Shown piece by piece: positions 52,262 through 64,000 of a DNA stretch of 64,000 nucleotides. The stretch is from NCBI RefSeq assembly GCF_033473495.1, contig NC_088944.1:1-64000 (forward strand), in the 5' to 3' direction. The notes beneath the pieces were generated by a model. That model saw only the letters and a list, made by a program, of their open reading frames with translations, ran no database searches and was not told the origin of the DNA. Position 1 is the first letter of the stretch. Each line of letters begins with the position of its first letter. Both the position numbers and the translations under genes were made by a program. Source of the stretch: Cercospora beticola. Its lineage: Eukaryota > Ascomycota > Dothideomycetes > Mycosphaerellales > Mycosphaerellaceae.

Positions 52262-55200
52262 TAGGTCCTCTCTTAATCGTAAAAATAAGGGACCTTCTAG
52301 AGCTTTAGTAAGGATATCTGCTACTTGCTCTTTAGTAGAGATCCAAACTAGCTTAATTAGCCCGTTCTCGTTAGAATCGCGTATAAAGTAATATTGTATA
52401 TCTATATGCTTTGATTTCGCGTAGTGCTCGGGGTTATTAGCTAATTCTATAGCCGAATTACTATCGGTATAGACTGTAATCGCCCTATCTTCTAGCCCGA
52501 GTTCCTTAAGTAAATCTTTAAGGAATATAGCCTCTTTAGTAGCCTCTTTTAGAGCTATATATTCGGATTCGCAGCTAGAGAGGGCTACGGATTTTTGAAG
52601 AATAGAACGCTAACTAATAGGTGCTCTATTAGCTAGCAGAAACATATACCCTGTCGTAGATTTACACGTAGTATAATCGCCCCCCTAATCTGCGTCGCTA
52701 TATCCTCTAGGAAGAGGCGGAGATTGTGCCTTAAATACTAGCGTTTTATCTAGACTATTAGAGTCGTTTAAATACTTGCAGATCCTATTTATCGCTTTAA
52801 AATGCGTAGAATCCGGATTTAACATAAATTTAGCAACTTAGCCGACAGCGTAGCTTATATCTAGCCGTGTTTTAGTTGCTAGGTATATTAGAGACCCTAC
52901 TTAGCCTTAAATTTCCTTAATTTCGCCTATAGAGGCTTGGGTCCGAGCTTTCTCTAGGCGTACGCCCTGTTCTGCAGGCGTAGAGACAGGCCTTAGCCCT
53001 TTCTTATTATATTTCTCTAAGATCTTAAGTAAATAACCCTTTTAACTTAGAGTTATTACTTTATTAGGCCTATCTCTAGACACTTCTATGCCTAGATAGT
53101 GTTTTATAGAGCCTAAATCGCTAATCTCGACATGCTTAGAGATATTAGTCTTAAACTCTTTAGCTAGACTAATAGTAGAGCTAAATATAAGCATATCGTC
53201 TACGTAGCACGTAATATAAACGCCTGTCTCTTTATTAAGGAAGGCCGCGCTATCCTTAAGTAAAGGATAGAAGCTATACTTTGCTAGTATAGATTTTAAG
53301 TGCAAGTACTACTGCCTACTAGCTTGTTTTAAGCCGTATAAGGCAGAATATAGGCGACAGACTTTATGCTCTTGTCCCTTAACTATAAAACTAGTAGGCT
53401 GCTCGATATATAGTTTCTTATCTATAGGACTATTCGGAAACGCGAGTTTTACGTCTATTTGCTCGATTTCCCAATCGTTATACGCTGCTAAATAGAATAG
53501 AGCACGCCAGGTTTCGGGACGGCACGTATTACTAAAAGTATCGTCGTAGTCTAGGCCTAGTACCTGCTTAAAACCCTTAGCAACCTACCTACTTTTAAAC
53601 TTAATAAGCTTGCCGTACGGGTCGCGTTTTGTCTTATAAACCCACCTGCCTTTTACGGCAGTACGGCTCTTAGGTAGCTCGACTAGATCCTAGGTTTTAA
53701 GCTTATTTAAGTCGTTAATTTCCGAGGACATAGACGCTAACTAGTCGTCTTTATTAGGGCTATTAATCGCCTCGGTATAACTCGTAGGATCGTCGCTATT
53801 ATTACTAGCTATAAGGGCATAGAGGCTTAATTCGTCGTCTAAGCCGTCGTCTTCTAAAGTTCTAGTAGGACGAGAACTCGTAATATCCCCTAAAGTAGTT
53901 TTAGGCGTCTTAGAAACTGTCTCTAAATCGTCTACTAGCTCGTCGCCTTCTAGAGTATTACTAGAAATACTAGTAGATCTAGAATCGTCGTTTCTAGAGC
54001 TAGAGTCTAGTAGATTATTAGGCGTATCTAGAGAGATTTGATTTTTGCTACTAGAGGAAGCTTAGACCGGGTCCGAGCTTACTCTAGAATTTCTAAGCGA
54101 GATAGTCGATTCTAGAGGCGTTTCTTCTCTATTCTTAGAAGGTTTATAGTATTGCTCTTCTAATATAGTAACGTCTCGCGCCCAAACTACCTTCCTAGAC
54201 TCTAAATCGTATAGCTTATAGATATTTGAGTCGCTATACTCTATAAGAATCGCTTTCTTAGCTCGAGTGTCTAGTTTCTTAGCTTTTACTCGAGTATAGT
54301 AAGATATAGAACCGAAGATTCTTATATTATCTAGATTAGGAGGTTTATTATATCTTAATTCGTAAGGGGATTTAAAGCCTAACGACGAGTATAGTGTTCT
54401 ATTATATAGGAATATAGCCGCTTCTAAAGCCTCGCCCTAAAACGTCTTAGGAAGCCCCGATTCTAGTAATAAAGCGCGTACTTTGCCTAAAAGTGTCCTA
54501 TTAGATCGTTCTATAAGCCCGTTTTGTTCGGGGTTATAAGGGCTACTAAGCTCGTGTTTTACGCTACTATTCTAAAGTAGAGTTTCTACTTTAGAACTAA
54601 CGAGCTCTTTCGCGTTATCGCTTTTTAAGACCTTTAGTCTAGGACGTTTATTACTAGAATTCGAGTCGGAATTCTCGGCACGTAGTTTAAAGTCTTTAAA
54701 ACACGAGAAAGCTTCGGATTTTCTAGAAATCAGATTCGCCTCTATATACCTAGTATAATTATCGATAAAACTAATAAAGTAACGATACCCTTTATTAGTA
54801 GGAGGCTCTATAGGGCCGCAAATATCGCAGCTTACTTTATCTAGATAACTCTTAGCTTTCTCGGTTATAGCGCGACTTATTTTACGAGTATGTTTACTAG
54901 AAATACATACCTCGTACGTAGGGCTTATATTCTCGGCAGATACCCCTAATCTTTTAAGAGTATTATCGCCTATATGCCCTAATTGTTTATACTAAATATC
55001 GGCGTCGCTTTTAGACTCTAAATAGAGTGCCTCTTCCTTTACTTCCTTAGAGTAAGAAGTAGGAATAGAGATATTTAATTTATAGAGCGATTTATTAAGG
55101 ATTGCCTTAGTTAATAAATCGTTCTGCGAGTTAAATAACTCTATTACGCCGTTCTTAAGTCGGGCATAAACATTACGGGTATCTAGCTACGAAAGCGAGA

Positions 55201-56479
55201 CTAGATTAAGCCGGAATTCCGGTATATATAGGCAGTTAGTTAGAATAGCGACTTTATTAGTATCTTTAAATCGTATTCTAACGTTACCTACCCTATAGGA
55301 GGTTATAGTACCCGAGTTCCCCTACCTTATAGTAGTAGTCTTATTAGTAAAAGTCGTAAAATACGATCTATTACTAATAATATGTCGGCTAGTACCCGAA
55401 TCTAGGACCTAATCCTAATTTTCTATAAAGGTAGTCCGAGCTCCCTCTAGAGGTATCCGAGCTTCCTTTAGAGTCGGATTACTAGAATTCGAGTTTCTAG
55501 AGTAAAGAGAGATTGCTTCTTCCTCTAGAGTCTCGATTCTAGACGCCCGAGCTTCCTCTAACGGGGAATCGATTATATAGCGCTCTTAAATAGAGAAATA
55601 GCGAGTAGGGTCCTCTACTAAAGTATATAATAAATCGACTTCCTCCCCTTCTTCGTTAGTTATAAGGATAGGTTCCTTATAACTAGTAGAGGGCTTAGAG
55701 GCGCTATTAGATTCGCGTTTACGCTACTAAGGCGGGCGTTTATTCGGGTATTTACTATAGTAGTCGTCTTCTAAATACCCCTCTTTCTTGCAGTACGAGC
55801 AGTACTTAGAGGCATCTTTAGGGCCCTTTTTATTAAGGCGTTTAGGGCTCTTAGTCTTCTGCTTAGTAGCCTTACTACTACTGTCGAATTTACGCGACGA
55901 GCTAGAGTATAATACAGTCTCTTTAGTATTATACCTTCTAGATTCGTCGAGTATATTTGCGAATAGAGTCTCTAGAGTAAAGGTATCCTCGTTACTTCTA
56001 AGACTTTAACTTATAGAAGTAATAAACGAGTCGTAATCGTCGTTTAGGTTATTTAGAGTCTAAGCAATAATTACCTGCTTAGGTAGTTCTATACCCTTCG
56101 CCTTAAGTTAATCGTATAGGCGCCGTATAGAGTTAATATAAGACTCTATAGAACCCGAGGATTCTAAAGTCGTTTAAAATAGCTCTTTATAAAGTAAGAA
56201 CTTAGAATTAAATCCCTTAGGGGAGTATAATTCTTCGAGCGTATTCTAAGCGTCTTTAGCCGTTGCTTTATTAGAGATTTAAAGCAACGGGCCGTCCTCT
56301 ACGCCTAGCCGAATAGCTACGAGAGCCTTAGCTATAATAGAAGGCTCTAGGTTTTCTTGTTCTAGAGCTTCTAGATAGCCCTTTTCGGTTAGGTAAGAGC
56401 GTATTCTAAGGGCCCAAATCTCGTAGTTTTCTTGGCTCTTTAGGCGCGCAAACGTAAAGGATTTATCGCTTAGAGACAT
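52262..56479 (-). pseudogene. Copia gag-pol remnant
   Basis: Reading begins at ATG 56,479 with a gag-like N-terminus (S-L-S-D-K-S-F-T-F, then a W-A-L-R-I motif), open for 66 codons. Then follow a Cys/Lys-rich nucleocapsid region near 55,790, and integrase text with K-S-D-N-A-K-E-L and E-R-S-N-R-T near 54,500-54,650. Then come reverse transcriptase with Y-V-D-D at 53,195-53,206 and RNase H with C-E-S-E-Y near 52,560 and the copia-typical K-H-I-D near 52,410, ending near 52,262. In-frame stops include TAG for Trp before G-E-A-L-E-A (near 54,440) and before V-A-K-G-F-K (near 53,590). Confidence 0.9.
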
Positions 56480-56917
56480 CTTGTTTTCCGGCCGAAATTC
56501 GTTGTTTTCTCTAGAGAGAATAGTACGGCTAGTAGCTTACTTTCTTAGTTACTTCTTAAGTTTAGCCTTCGCCGTCTATACCCTTTAGTATACCGCTTGC
56601 TAGGAGGTCCGGCTAGTATAACGGTTTTTCTAACTCCTAGTACTCTTGTTTATCCTAGTTTCCTAGGCAAGAGGCAGCAGGGACTATACGGGCTACAGGC
56701 TCTCTAGTATTAGTCGGTACGGGTATTCTCGCTCGCTAGGATCGTAGGAGAGGTAAAGGGCGTTCCGTAGGCGTCGAAATCGTAGAAATCCGTCGAGAAA
56801 CAAGCGAGATATAGTCGTTCGAAATCGAGGTATCTTGTTTTCTAGAGAAAGTGCTCGAGCTTTCTCTTAGAGTCGTCCGTGCGTCTTCTAGGCTATAAGC
56901 AGGCCGGGCTTATAACC

Positions 56918-57545
56918 TTTTAGATTAGTAGAATCGTGATCTAAGTATTGCGGAAATGCTAGAGGAAGCACAGACGTCGTATATAGGTAGAGAGTAGAGT
57001 AAAAGAGTAGAGTAGTAAGAGTAAAGAGTAGAAAGCTTTCCTTGCTTACTTCCTCGACTATACTACGCGCTATAGGCCTTCTTATATACTCTATTACCGC
57101 ATACTAGAAGGTTCTACGTACGCGTAATCGCGTACGAGTACTAGGTAATTCTAGGACTAGTAATACTAAAGATAGAGCCTCGTAGAATAGCTTAGAATAC
57201 TATAGAATATCGATTAGAAATCGATATTCTACGAGATTCTCTCGACTTCTATAAGCTAGTCTAGAAGGTTATTAATAGAAACTTCTAGTCTACTGCTTAT
57301 ATAGTCGTCCTAGAGGTTTCTAGAACCTTCTAGCCGAAAAGGGTAGCTAGATAGGGGCCCCCCTAGTTACCTTCCTAATCTAGAAGGTATTAGGTTAGGT
57401 TACGTAACCTTCTAGGGGTGTTAGGTGCTAGTTACGTAATCGTGACCTAATACCCTATAAAGGGTAGTTTGTAGGGTACCCCCCTTTCCGCCTACCTAAT
57501 TAGGAAATAGAGTCTCTAGAATAAGCTAAGCTTACTCTTCTAAGA
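56918..57545 (-). repeat. Copia LTR 2, shared by copies A and B
   Basis: About 628 bp. It is the 5' LTR of copy A. The sequence immediately to its right matches that to the right of LTR 1 (RNase H end of pol), so it also serves as the 3' LTR of the truncated copy B. Confidence 0.88.
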
Positions 57546-60303
57546 CGCCCTCCTAAGATTAGCTTATCTAGAGCCTTATAATCTTATAATCTTAGTCCGT
57601 ACGGCGTAATAACTCCTATTAATACCTATATCTATCCGAGGCCGTATATAGTCTTCTTAGACTATATATTAAGGCTATAGAAGTCGCTTTGGAAAAAGGT
57701 CCGAGCTTTCTCTAAAGCTTTCTCTAGAGTCTATAGATACTTAATATCCTATTCTTACTAATTCTAATACGAATATAGGCGTCCCTATAACGCTAGAATA
57801 GCTATAGGCGATAAGCTTATAGACTAGAATAATTAATACGTACTATATCGCTATTATCCTTAATATTAAAGCTATATCTAGTACTAAAAGTACTAAAATC
57901 TTAAATCTAACCTCTTAACCTAGTAATCGCAAATAGAGCTCTTAGAGATTCTAAGACTTTCTTAGTCTTTTCTTAAGTATTCTAAGGCTATTATAAGCCT
58001 TCTAAGGGCGTATAACTAAGCATTCTAATCGCCCTAAGCTAATATATTACCCGATTAATATACCTTATAATAGGTCCTCTCTTAGACGTAAAAATAGAGG
58101 ACCTTCTAGGGCTTTAGTAAGGATATCTGCTACTTATTCTTTAGTAGAGATCTAAACTAGCTTTATTAGCCCGCTTTCGTTAGATTCGCGTATAAAGTAA
58201 TATTATATATCTATATACTTTGATTTCGCGTAGTGCTCGGGGTTATTAGCTAGTTCTATAGTCGAATTACTATCGCTATAGACCGTAATCGCCCTATCTT
58301 CTAGCCCGAGTTCCTTAAGTAAATCTTTAAGGAGTATAGTTTCTTTAGTAGCCTCTTTTAAAGCTATATATTCGGATTCGTAGCTAGAGAGGGCTACGGA
58401 TTTTTAAAGAATAGAACGCTAACTAATAGGTACTCTATTAGCTAGTAGAAATACGTACTCTGTCGTAGATCTACGCGTAGTATAATCGCCTCTCTAATCT
58501 ACGTCGCTATAGCCTCTAGGTAGGGGCGGATATTACGCGTTAAAGACTTTTAAATTAGCAGAATCGTAATCTGTATATAGCGGAAGTGCTAGAGGAAGCA
58601 CAGACGTCGTAGGTAGGCAGAGAGTAGTAGAGTAGTAAGAGAGTAAGAGTAAAAGAGTAGAAAGCTTTCCTTACTTACTTAGTCAACTATACTACGCGCT
58701 ATAGGCCTTCTTATATACTCTATTACCGCGTACTAGAAGGTTCTACGTACGCGCAATCGCGTATAAGCACTAGGCAACTCTAGGACTAGTAATACTAAAA
58801 ATAGAGCCTAGTAGAATAGCTTAGAATACTATAGAATATCGATTTATAATCGATATTCTACGAGGTTCCCTTAGTTTCTAGAAGCTACTCTAGAAGGATA
58901 CCGGTAGAAACTTCTAGTCTACTACTTACGTAGTCGCCCTAGAGGTTTCTAGAACCTTCTAGCCTAAAAGGGTAGTTAGATAGAGGTCCCTCTAGTTACC
59001 TTCCGAATTAGGAAGGTATTAGGTTAGGTTATATAACTATTAGATAATATTACGTAACTGTTAGGTAGTGTTACGTAACTATTAGGTAGTGTTACGTAAC
59101 TGTTAGGTAATAGTTACGTAATCGTAACCTAATACTCTAAAAGGGTAGTTTATATAGTACTACCTTATCTGCCTACCTAATTAGGAAATAGAGTCTAGGA
59201 TAAGCTAAGCTTACTCTTCTAAGAAAGACTAGCGTTTTATCTAGACTCTTAGAGTCGTTTAAATATTTCTAGATCCTATCTAGTACTTTAAAGTATATAG
59301 GATCTAGATTAGATATAAATTTTGCGACTTAGCCGACCGCGTAGCTTATATTAGGTCGTGTTTTAGTCGCTAGATATATTAGAGACCTACCTTAGCTTTA
59401 AAATTCCTTAATTTCGCCTATAGAGGCTTAGGTCCGAGCTTTCTCTAGGCGTATACTTTATTCTATAGGTATAGAGATAGGCCTTAGCTCTTTCTTATTA
59501 TATTTCTCTAAGATTTTAAGTAAATAACCCTTTTAACTAAGAGTTATTACTTTATTAGGCCTATCTCTAAATACTTCTATACCTAGACAGTGTTTTATAG
59601 AGCCTAAATCGCTAATTTCTAGATACTTAGAGATATTAGCTTTAAACTCTTTAGCTAGACTAATATTAGAGCTAAATATAAGTATATTGTCGACGTAGTA
59701 CGTAATATATACGCCTATCTCTCTATTAAGGAAGGCCGCGCTATTCTTAAGTAAAGAATAGAAGCTATACTTTGCTAGTATAGATTTTAAGTATAGGTAC
59801 TACTACCTACTAGCTTATTTTAAGCCGTATAAAGCAGAATTTAGACGATAGACTTTATGCTCTTATCTCTTAACTATAAAACTAGTAGGCTGCTCGACGT
59901 ATAGTTTCTTATCTATAGGACTATTAGGAAACGCGAGTTTTATATCTATTTACTCGATTTCCTAATTATTATACGCCGCTATATAGAATAGAGTACGCTA
60001 GGTTTTAGGACGGTATATATTACTAAAAGTATCGTCGTAGTCTAAGCCTAGTACCTACTTAAAACTCTTAGTAACCTATCTACTTCTAAACTTAATAAGC
60101 TTACTATAAGAGTCGCGTTTTGTCTTATAAACCTACCTACTTTTAATAGTAGTACGGCCTTTAGGTAACTCGACTAAGTTCTAAGTTTTAAGCTTATTTA
60201 GGTCGTTAATTTCCGAGGATATAGACGCTAACTAATCGTCTTTATTAGAGCTATTAATCGCCTTAGAATAACTTATAGCATCGTTACTATTATTACTAGC
60301 TAT
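57546..60303 (-). mobile_element. Ty1/copia copy B, truncated and interrupted by a solo LTR
   Basis: From 57,546 the sequence parallels copy A from 51,764 onward (RNase H, then reverse transcriptase), with heavier RIP. The match is interrupted by LTR 3 at 58,548 and resumes at 59,225 at the same point of the coding sequence. It ends at about 60,303, within text matching copy A near 53,815. The 5' half (integrase, gag, 5' LTR) is missing. Confidence 0.88.
58548..59224 (-). repeat. Solo copia LTR 3 inserted in copy B
   Basis: 677 bp, aligning with LTRs 1 and 2 plus an expansion of a TTACGTAACTRTTAGGTA-type unit near 59,040-59,110. AAGAC lies directly on both sides (58,543-58,547 and 59,225-59,229), a 5-bp target duplication. 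An element inserted into copy B and then recombined between its LTRs, leaving one. Confidence 0.88.
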
Positions 60304-63300
60304 AGCGAATCTAAGTAATCTACTTTATTACTATTATATTTATTAAAAAAAATATAAACGCGCTCTAGTAGGCGACGACGATAATAGCAGAAGGCCTCGA
60401 GGCCTCCTAATATATAATAATACCTTCTAACTAATACTACGATATTATAAGTAGAGAAAGGAGCCTAGAAGAAGAAGATTATATCTCTAACTCCTAGGCG
60501 ACCTAAACCTATCTATAACTATCTCTCTCTAGCCTATAAGGCTAGAAAACTACTACTAATACTAATACTCTATAACTAACTATCTAAAAGAACCTAAAGA
60601 TACTTACTAAATAGATCTAGAGCTATCTCGACTTCTAAGCGACTCTTTCTTTCTTTCTAACTCTTCTCTTTCTTTAATAGGCCTAATAGGCTCTTCTCTA
60701 CTACGCTCTCTACTAGGAAGAGTCCTAGACTCTTTAAGCGATCTAGAAAACTCTCTAGAGCTACCTAATACCTACTACTACTATCTCTAAAATATAGGCC
60801 TAGATAGCCTAAATTAGATATATAATACTAAGGCTCTAGCTTTAGGTATTTATAACTATCTTAGTAAGAATAGGAAACTAAAAAGAAAGAGAGATAGTAA
60901 AGAAGATAAGCTATAAAGAGCTTAGAAGGAAACTAGGAGTATAGTAGTTTAAAGCTATATAAAAACTTCTAAGTAGAGACTTTAAAGTTATCCTCTATAA
61001 AGAAAAAGAGAAAAGTAGGCTAGAGAAGGACTAATTATAGCTTAAAGCTATATACTTAGAAGCCTAGATAGAGATACTAAGTACCTAGGTAATTATATAT
61101 AGTATTAGGATATCCTAGAAGCTAGAGGATATAAATAGCTAGGTCTAGCTTAACTAAGATAATTTTACTTAGTTCCTAAATAGACTTAAAATTAGGAAGG
61201 CCTTTTAGCTTAAGAACTAAAAAGTAAGAGAAGAGACTAACTTCTTATTAGTAGTTATAGTAGTATAGAATAGATAGACTATAAAGAAGATATATAGAAG
61301 AAGTTTTACTATTAGATTAATATAGTATATAGTAGAACTATACTACTTATAGTAGAGGATAGTATAATACTTTAAGTATAATAGTTTTAGATATATTACT
61401 ATCTACTATAGAGCTATAGAAGATATATATAGAAAATATATAGAGAAGTATAGAATAAATAGCTATAAGAAGAAAATAGTTAAATACTATAACTATAGAG
61501 AAGACTATAAAGTATACTCCCTCTAATATAGCTATAAAGCTACTATAAAAGCTAAAGTAAGAGTATTTTTAGAGTAGTTTAAAAAGTAATAGGAAGTAGC
61601 TTTAGGCCTAATATAAAGAAATAGTACTATAGAACCTATAATCCTTAAAAGGAAAGCTCTACTAGCTAAGCCTCTATAGAGAAATATTAAGTATAAAAGT
61701 AGGCCTCTAAGTACTATAGTAATAGTAATAGCTAGTAGAAGGTAAGTAAATAAGCTCTACTTCCTTTCTATATAGAAGAAAAAGAATATCTAAGAGGTAA
61801 TAAGTATTCTCTAGGAAGATATAGATATTAATCTAATTAAGCTCTTCTTTTAAGAATCCTATAAGTAGCTAAACTCTAATAATCTACTAATATAATATTA
61901 ATAGGTTAAATACTACCTAAACTCTACTACTAGATAGCTAGGCTATAGAAGAAGCTATAGTAATAGTACTATAAAAACTATAGCTTAATACTATAAATAG
62001 TAGAACTAAGGCTAAGAAAGAGTACTCTATAGTCCTTCTACTATAGTAGAACCTAAGAGTAGTAATACTTATATTAGAAAAAATTAGAACTAATAGCTAG
62101 AAACTACTTTTCTATAATATAGGTAACTTAGTAACTATTTAAGTCTAGATACCTATAGGAACTATCTCTATTTATAACTACTATAACTCTTTAGAGCTAA
62201 TAAGCTATAGATAAGAAAAGACTATCTCTATACTCTAAGAAGTACTAATATAAACTCTAGAGGATATAAAAGTAAGCTATATAGTAGTAGGAGACTTTAA
62301 CTTCTACTATTTAAAATAGAAAGGAAATATAATCTAAATCTAATATACTATAGTAGATAAGCTTATTAAAATAATTATAGAGGCCTAACTATAGCTAGCT
62401 CTAGAGCTAGAGATAATTATATAGAAAAGATATATAGCTAGCTACTAAATATTAGACCTAGTCTTTATTAGCCTCTCTCTCTAAAACCTAATCTAAGAAT
62501 ATAAAGCTCTTCTAGAAGAGATATATAGCTCTAACTATATCTCTCTTAGAATAACTCTCTATATTAACTTCTAAAAGCTAAGAAGAAGAAGCTAGAGAAA
62601 GTAGTAGAAAGCTACTAACTAGGATAGAATCTAGGACCTTATAGCCTAAAATACTAACTAACTTAACTAACTCCTACTTAATATAAAGAAATACCTAGAT
62701 ATATTAGCCTATAGAATATAATTCTCTATCTAAAGAATTATAGAGAAGATAGTTCTAATAGCTAGACTATTAAGCTATATAAAGATAGTATAGACCTAGG
62801 AATATAAGGAAGCTATAAAACTAGTAAAAAGAAGAAGAAAAGAATAGAGAAACTATAAGATAGAATAGAGCTATAAGCTATATCTTAAAGTATTATATAT
62901 AAGAAGTAAAGCTATAAGAAGAAAGCAAAACCTAGCTTAGAGAAGACTAATAAAAGAAGTTATAGAAGACTCTAAGAAGATCTAGAAAATAGCTAAATAG
63001 GCTAGATAGAGAGCTAACTAAAAGTACTAGCTACTATACTTTCTAAGCTTAGCTAATATAGAGTATAATAGAGATACTAATAAGAGGAAGGCTATAATCC
63101 TAGTAAGATACTTCTTTCTAGACCTAAGAGAAGTAGACTTAAATAATATTTAATATACCTAACTACTACTCTAATTCTAAATAGAAGTTAAAGTTTAACT
63201 AAAAAAAGTAGAAGGAGTCCTTAGGAAACTATCTAGTAATAAGGCTCTAGAACCTAACTAAATACTAAATCTCTTACTTAAAGAGTATAGAGTATAACTT

Positions 63301-64000
63301 TCTCTAATTCTAGCTAAACTCTTTACTATATATCTAAGAATAATATACTACTTTAAAGCTTTTAAGTACTCTATAATAGTAGTACTTAAGAAACTATAGA
63401 AACTAGACTATTTAAAGCTAGGAGTATATAGATCTATTACTCTACTTAATATAATAGTAAAGGTCCTAGAAGCTATAGTTACTAAAAGAATATTTAAAAA
63501 GACTAAAGAAAGGAAGCTTCTTCTAGAAAAATAAATAGATACTAAGCCTAGTAGGTCTACTACTTTAGTATTAGACTTTATTACTAAATAAGTAAAAACT
63601 ATCTAGAAATCTAAGCTAGGAGCTATAGTATCTATACTCTACTTTAATATCTTAGAGGTATTTAATAAGATCTTCTACTAGAAGCTAATTTATAATATTA
63701 GAATAAAAGGCTTTCTAGACTATACTATTAGCTTTATCTAATTATTCCTCTAAGATAGAACTACCTATCTAAAGCTTAGAGAATTTATAGACTAACTAAA
63801 GCTCTAAAATATAGGAATTCTCTAAAGCTCTACTCTATTTCTAATTCTCTTCCTTTTTTTTACTTCTACTCTACTTCTAATACTATATAAAGAGACTACT
63901 TTAGTAATAGAGTTTATAGACGACTCTAATATTCTTATATATAGTATATTAATAGAGGATAACTATAGGTAACTTAAGAAAGCCTATTAGAAATATAAAG
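60304..64000 (+). mobile_element. LINE-type non-LTR retrotransposon, 5' part, RIP-degraded
   Basis: Plus-strand motifs occur in LINE order: a zinc-knuckle-like region near 61,485-61,508 (Tyr at the expected Cys and His positions), an endonuclease motif G-D-F-N at 62,290-62,301, an S-N-Y motif at 62,530-62,538 in place of the catalytic S-D-H, and a reverse transcriptase F-I-D-D at 63,913-63,924. The window ends just after that motif, so the rest of RT, the 3' end and the tail lie beyond. The organisation (ORF1 with a knuckle, then APE-type endonuclease and RT) is Tad1-like. Besides CA/TG loss, CpG is nearly absent from about 60,780 on. Every frame has many TAG/TAA stops. Confidence 0.85.

Larger units (their letters stand above)
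51135..57545 (-). mobile_element. Ty1/copia LTR retrotransposon, copy A, full length
   Basis: LTRs at 51,135-51,763 and 56,918-57,545 flank a 5.15-kb internal region. Minus-strand coding order is gag, integrase, reverse transcriptase, RNase H, as in copia. It is the least mutated element in the window: CA and TG are reduced but present, and short frames such as the gag start and the reverse transcriptase core remain open. Stops inside pol mostly sit where Trp or Gln is expected, so RIP explains them. It is inactive as it stands. Confidence 0.92.

Overview
This window is the end of a chromosome from a filamentous ascomycete fungus, read inward from the telomere. The evidence is a terminal CCCTAA array at bases 1-177, long A+T-rich blocks in which CpA and TpG are almost absent (the mark of repeat-induced point mutation, RIP), and Ty3/gypsy, Ty1/copia and LINE-type elements inside those blocks. 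Gene-dense islands of ordinary composition lie between them. A Dothideomycete-like plant-associated or saprobic fungus is my guess from the style of the sequence; no marker gene settles it.

Layout. 1-177 telomere. 178-11,090 RIP-degraded repeat DNA with one complete gypsy element (851-7,647, minus strand) that still has 196-bp LTRs and a 5-bp target duplication. 11,091-40,574 gene island. 40,575-43,540 RIP-degraded block. 43,541-45,745 small island with a frameshifted gene remnant and a tRNA-like sequence. 45,746-51,134 RIP-degraded block of unknown identity. 51,135-60,303 two copia copies in tandem sharing an LTR, the second split by a solo LTR. 60,304-64,000 5' part of a LINE on the plus strand, running off the window.

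Genes. The best-supported coding regions are four long uninterrupted frames at 18.7-27.7 kb: a 514-aa multi-membrane protein (+), a 667-aa single-membrane-segment protein (-), a 368-aa protein with a C-terminal hydrophobic segment (-), and a 326-aa protein with acidic internal repeats (+). I recognise no known family in any of them. A MYND zinc-finger gene (11,754-13,310, -) is recognisable but needs introns or carries disruptions. Most other coding-like stretches in the islands look broken. Many of their stops are TAG or TAA where a CAG or CAA glutamine codon would restore the frame, which suggests that low-level RIP reached the islands.

The most interesting signals are: (i) the few CpA/TpG sites that survive in the RIP blocks are nearly all GpCpA/TpGpC, pointing to a strong 5' context effect of RIP in this species; (ii) predictable recoding of zinc-binding and catalytic residues (Cys or His to Tyr, Asp to Asn); (iii) an 18-codon tandem repeat at 33.6 kb where two units have TAG exactly where the third has CAG; (iv) the LINE has also lost CpG, unlike the gypsy element. 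I found no CRISPR array, no rRNA, no telomere-linked helicase and no secondary-metabolite cluster.
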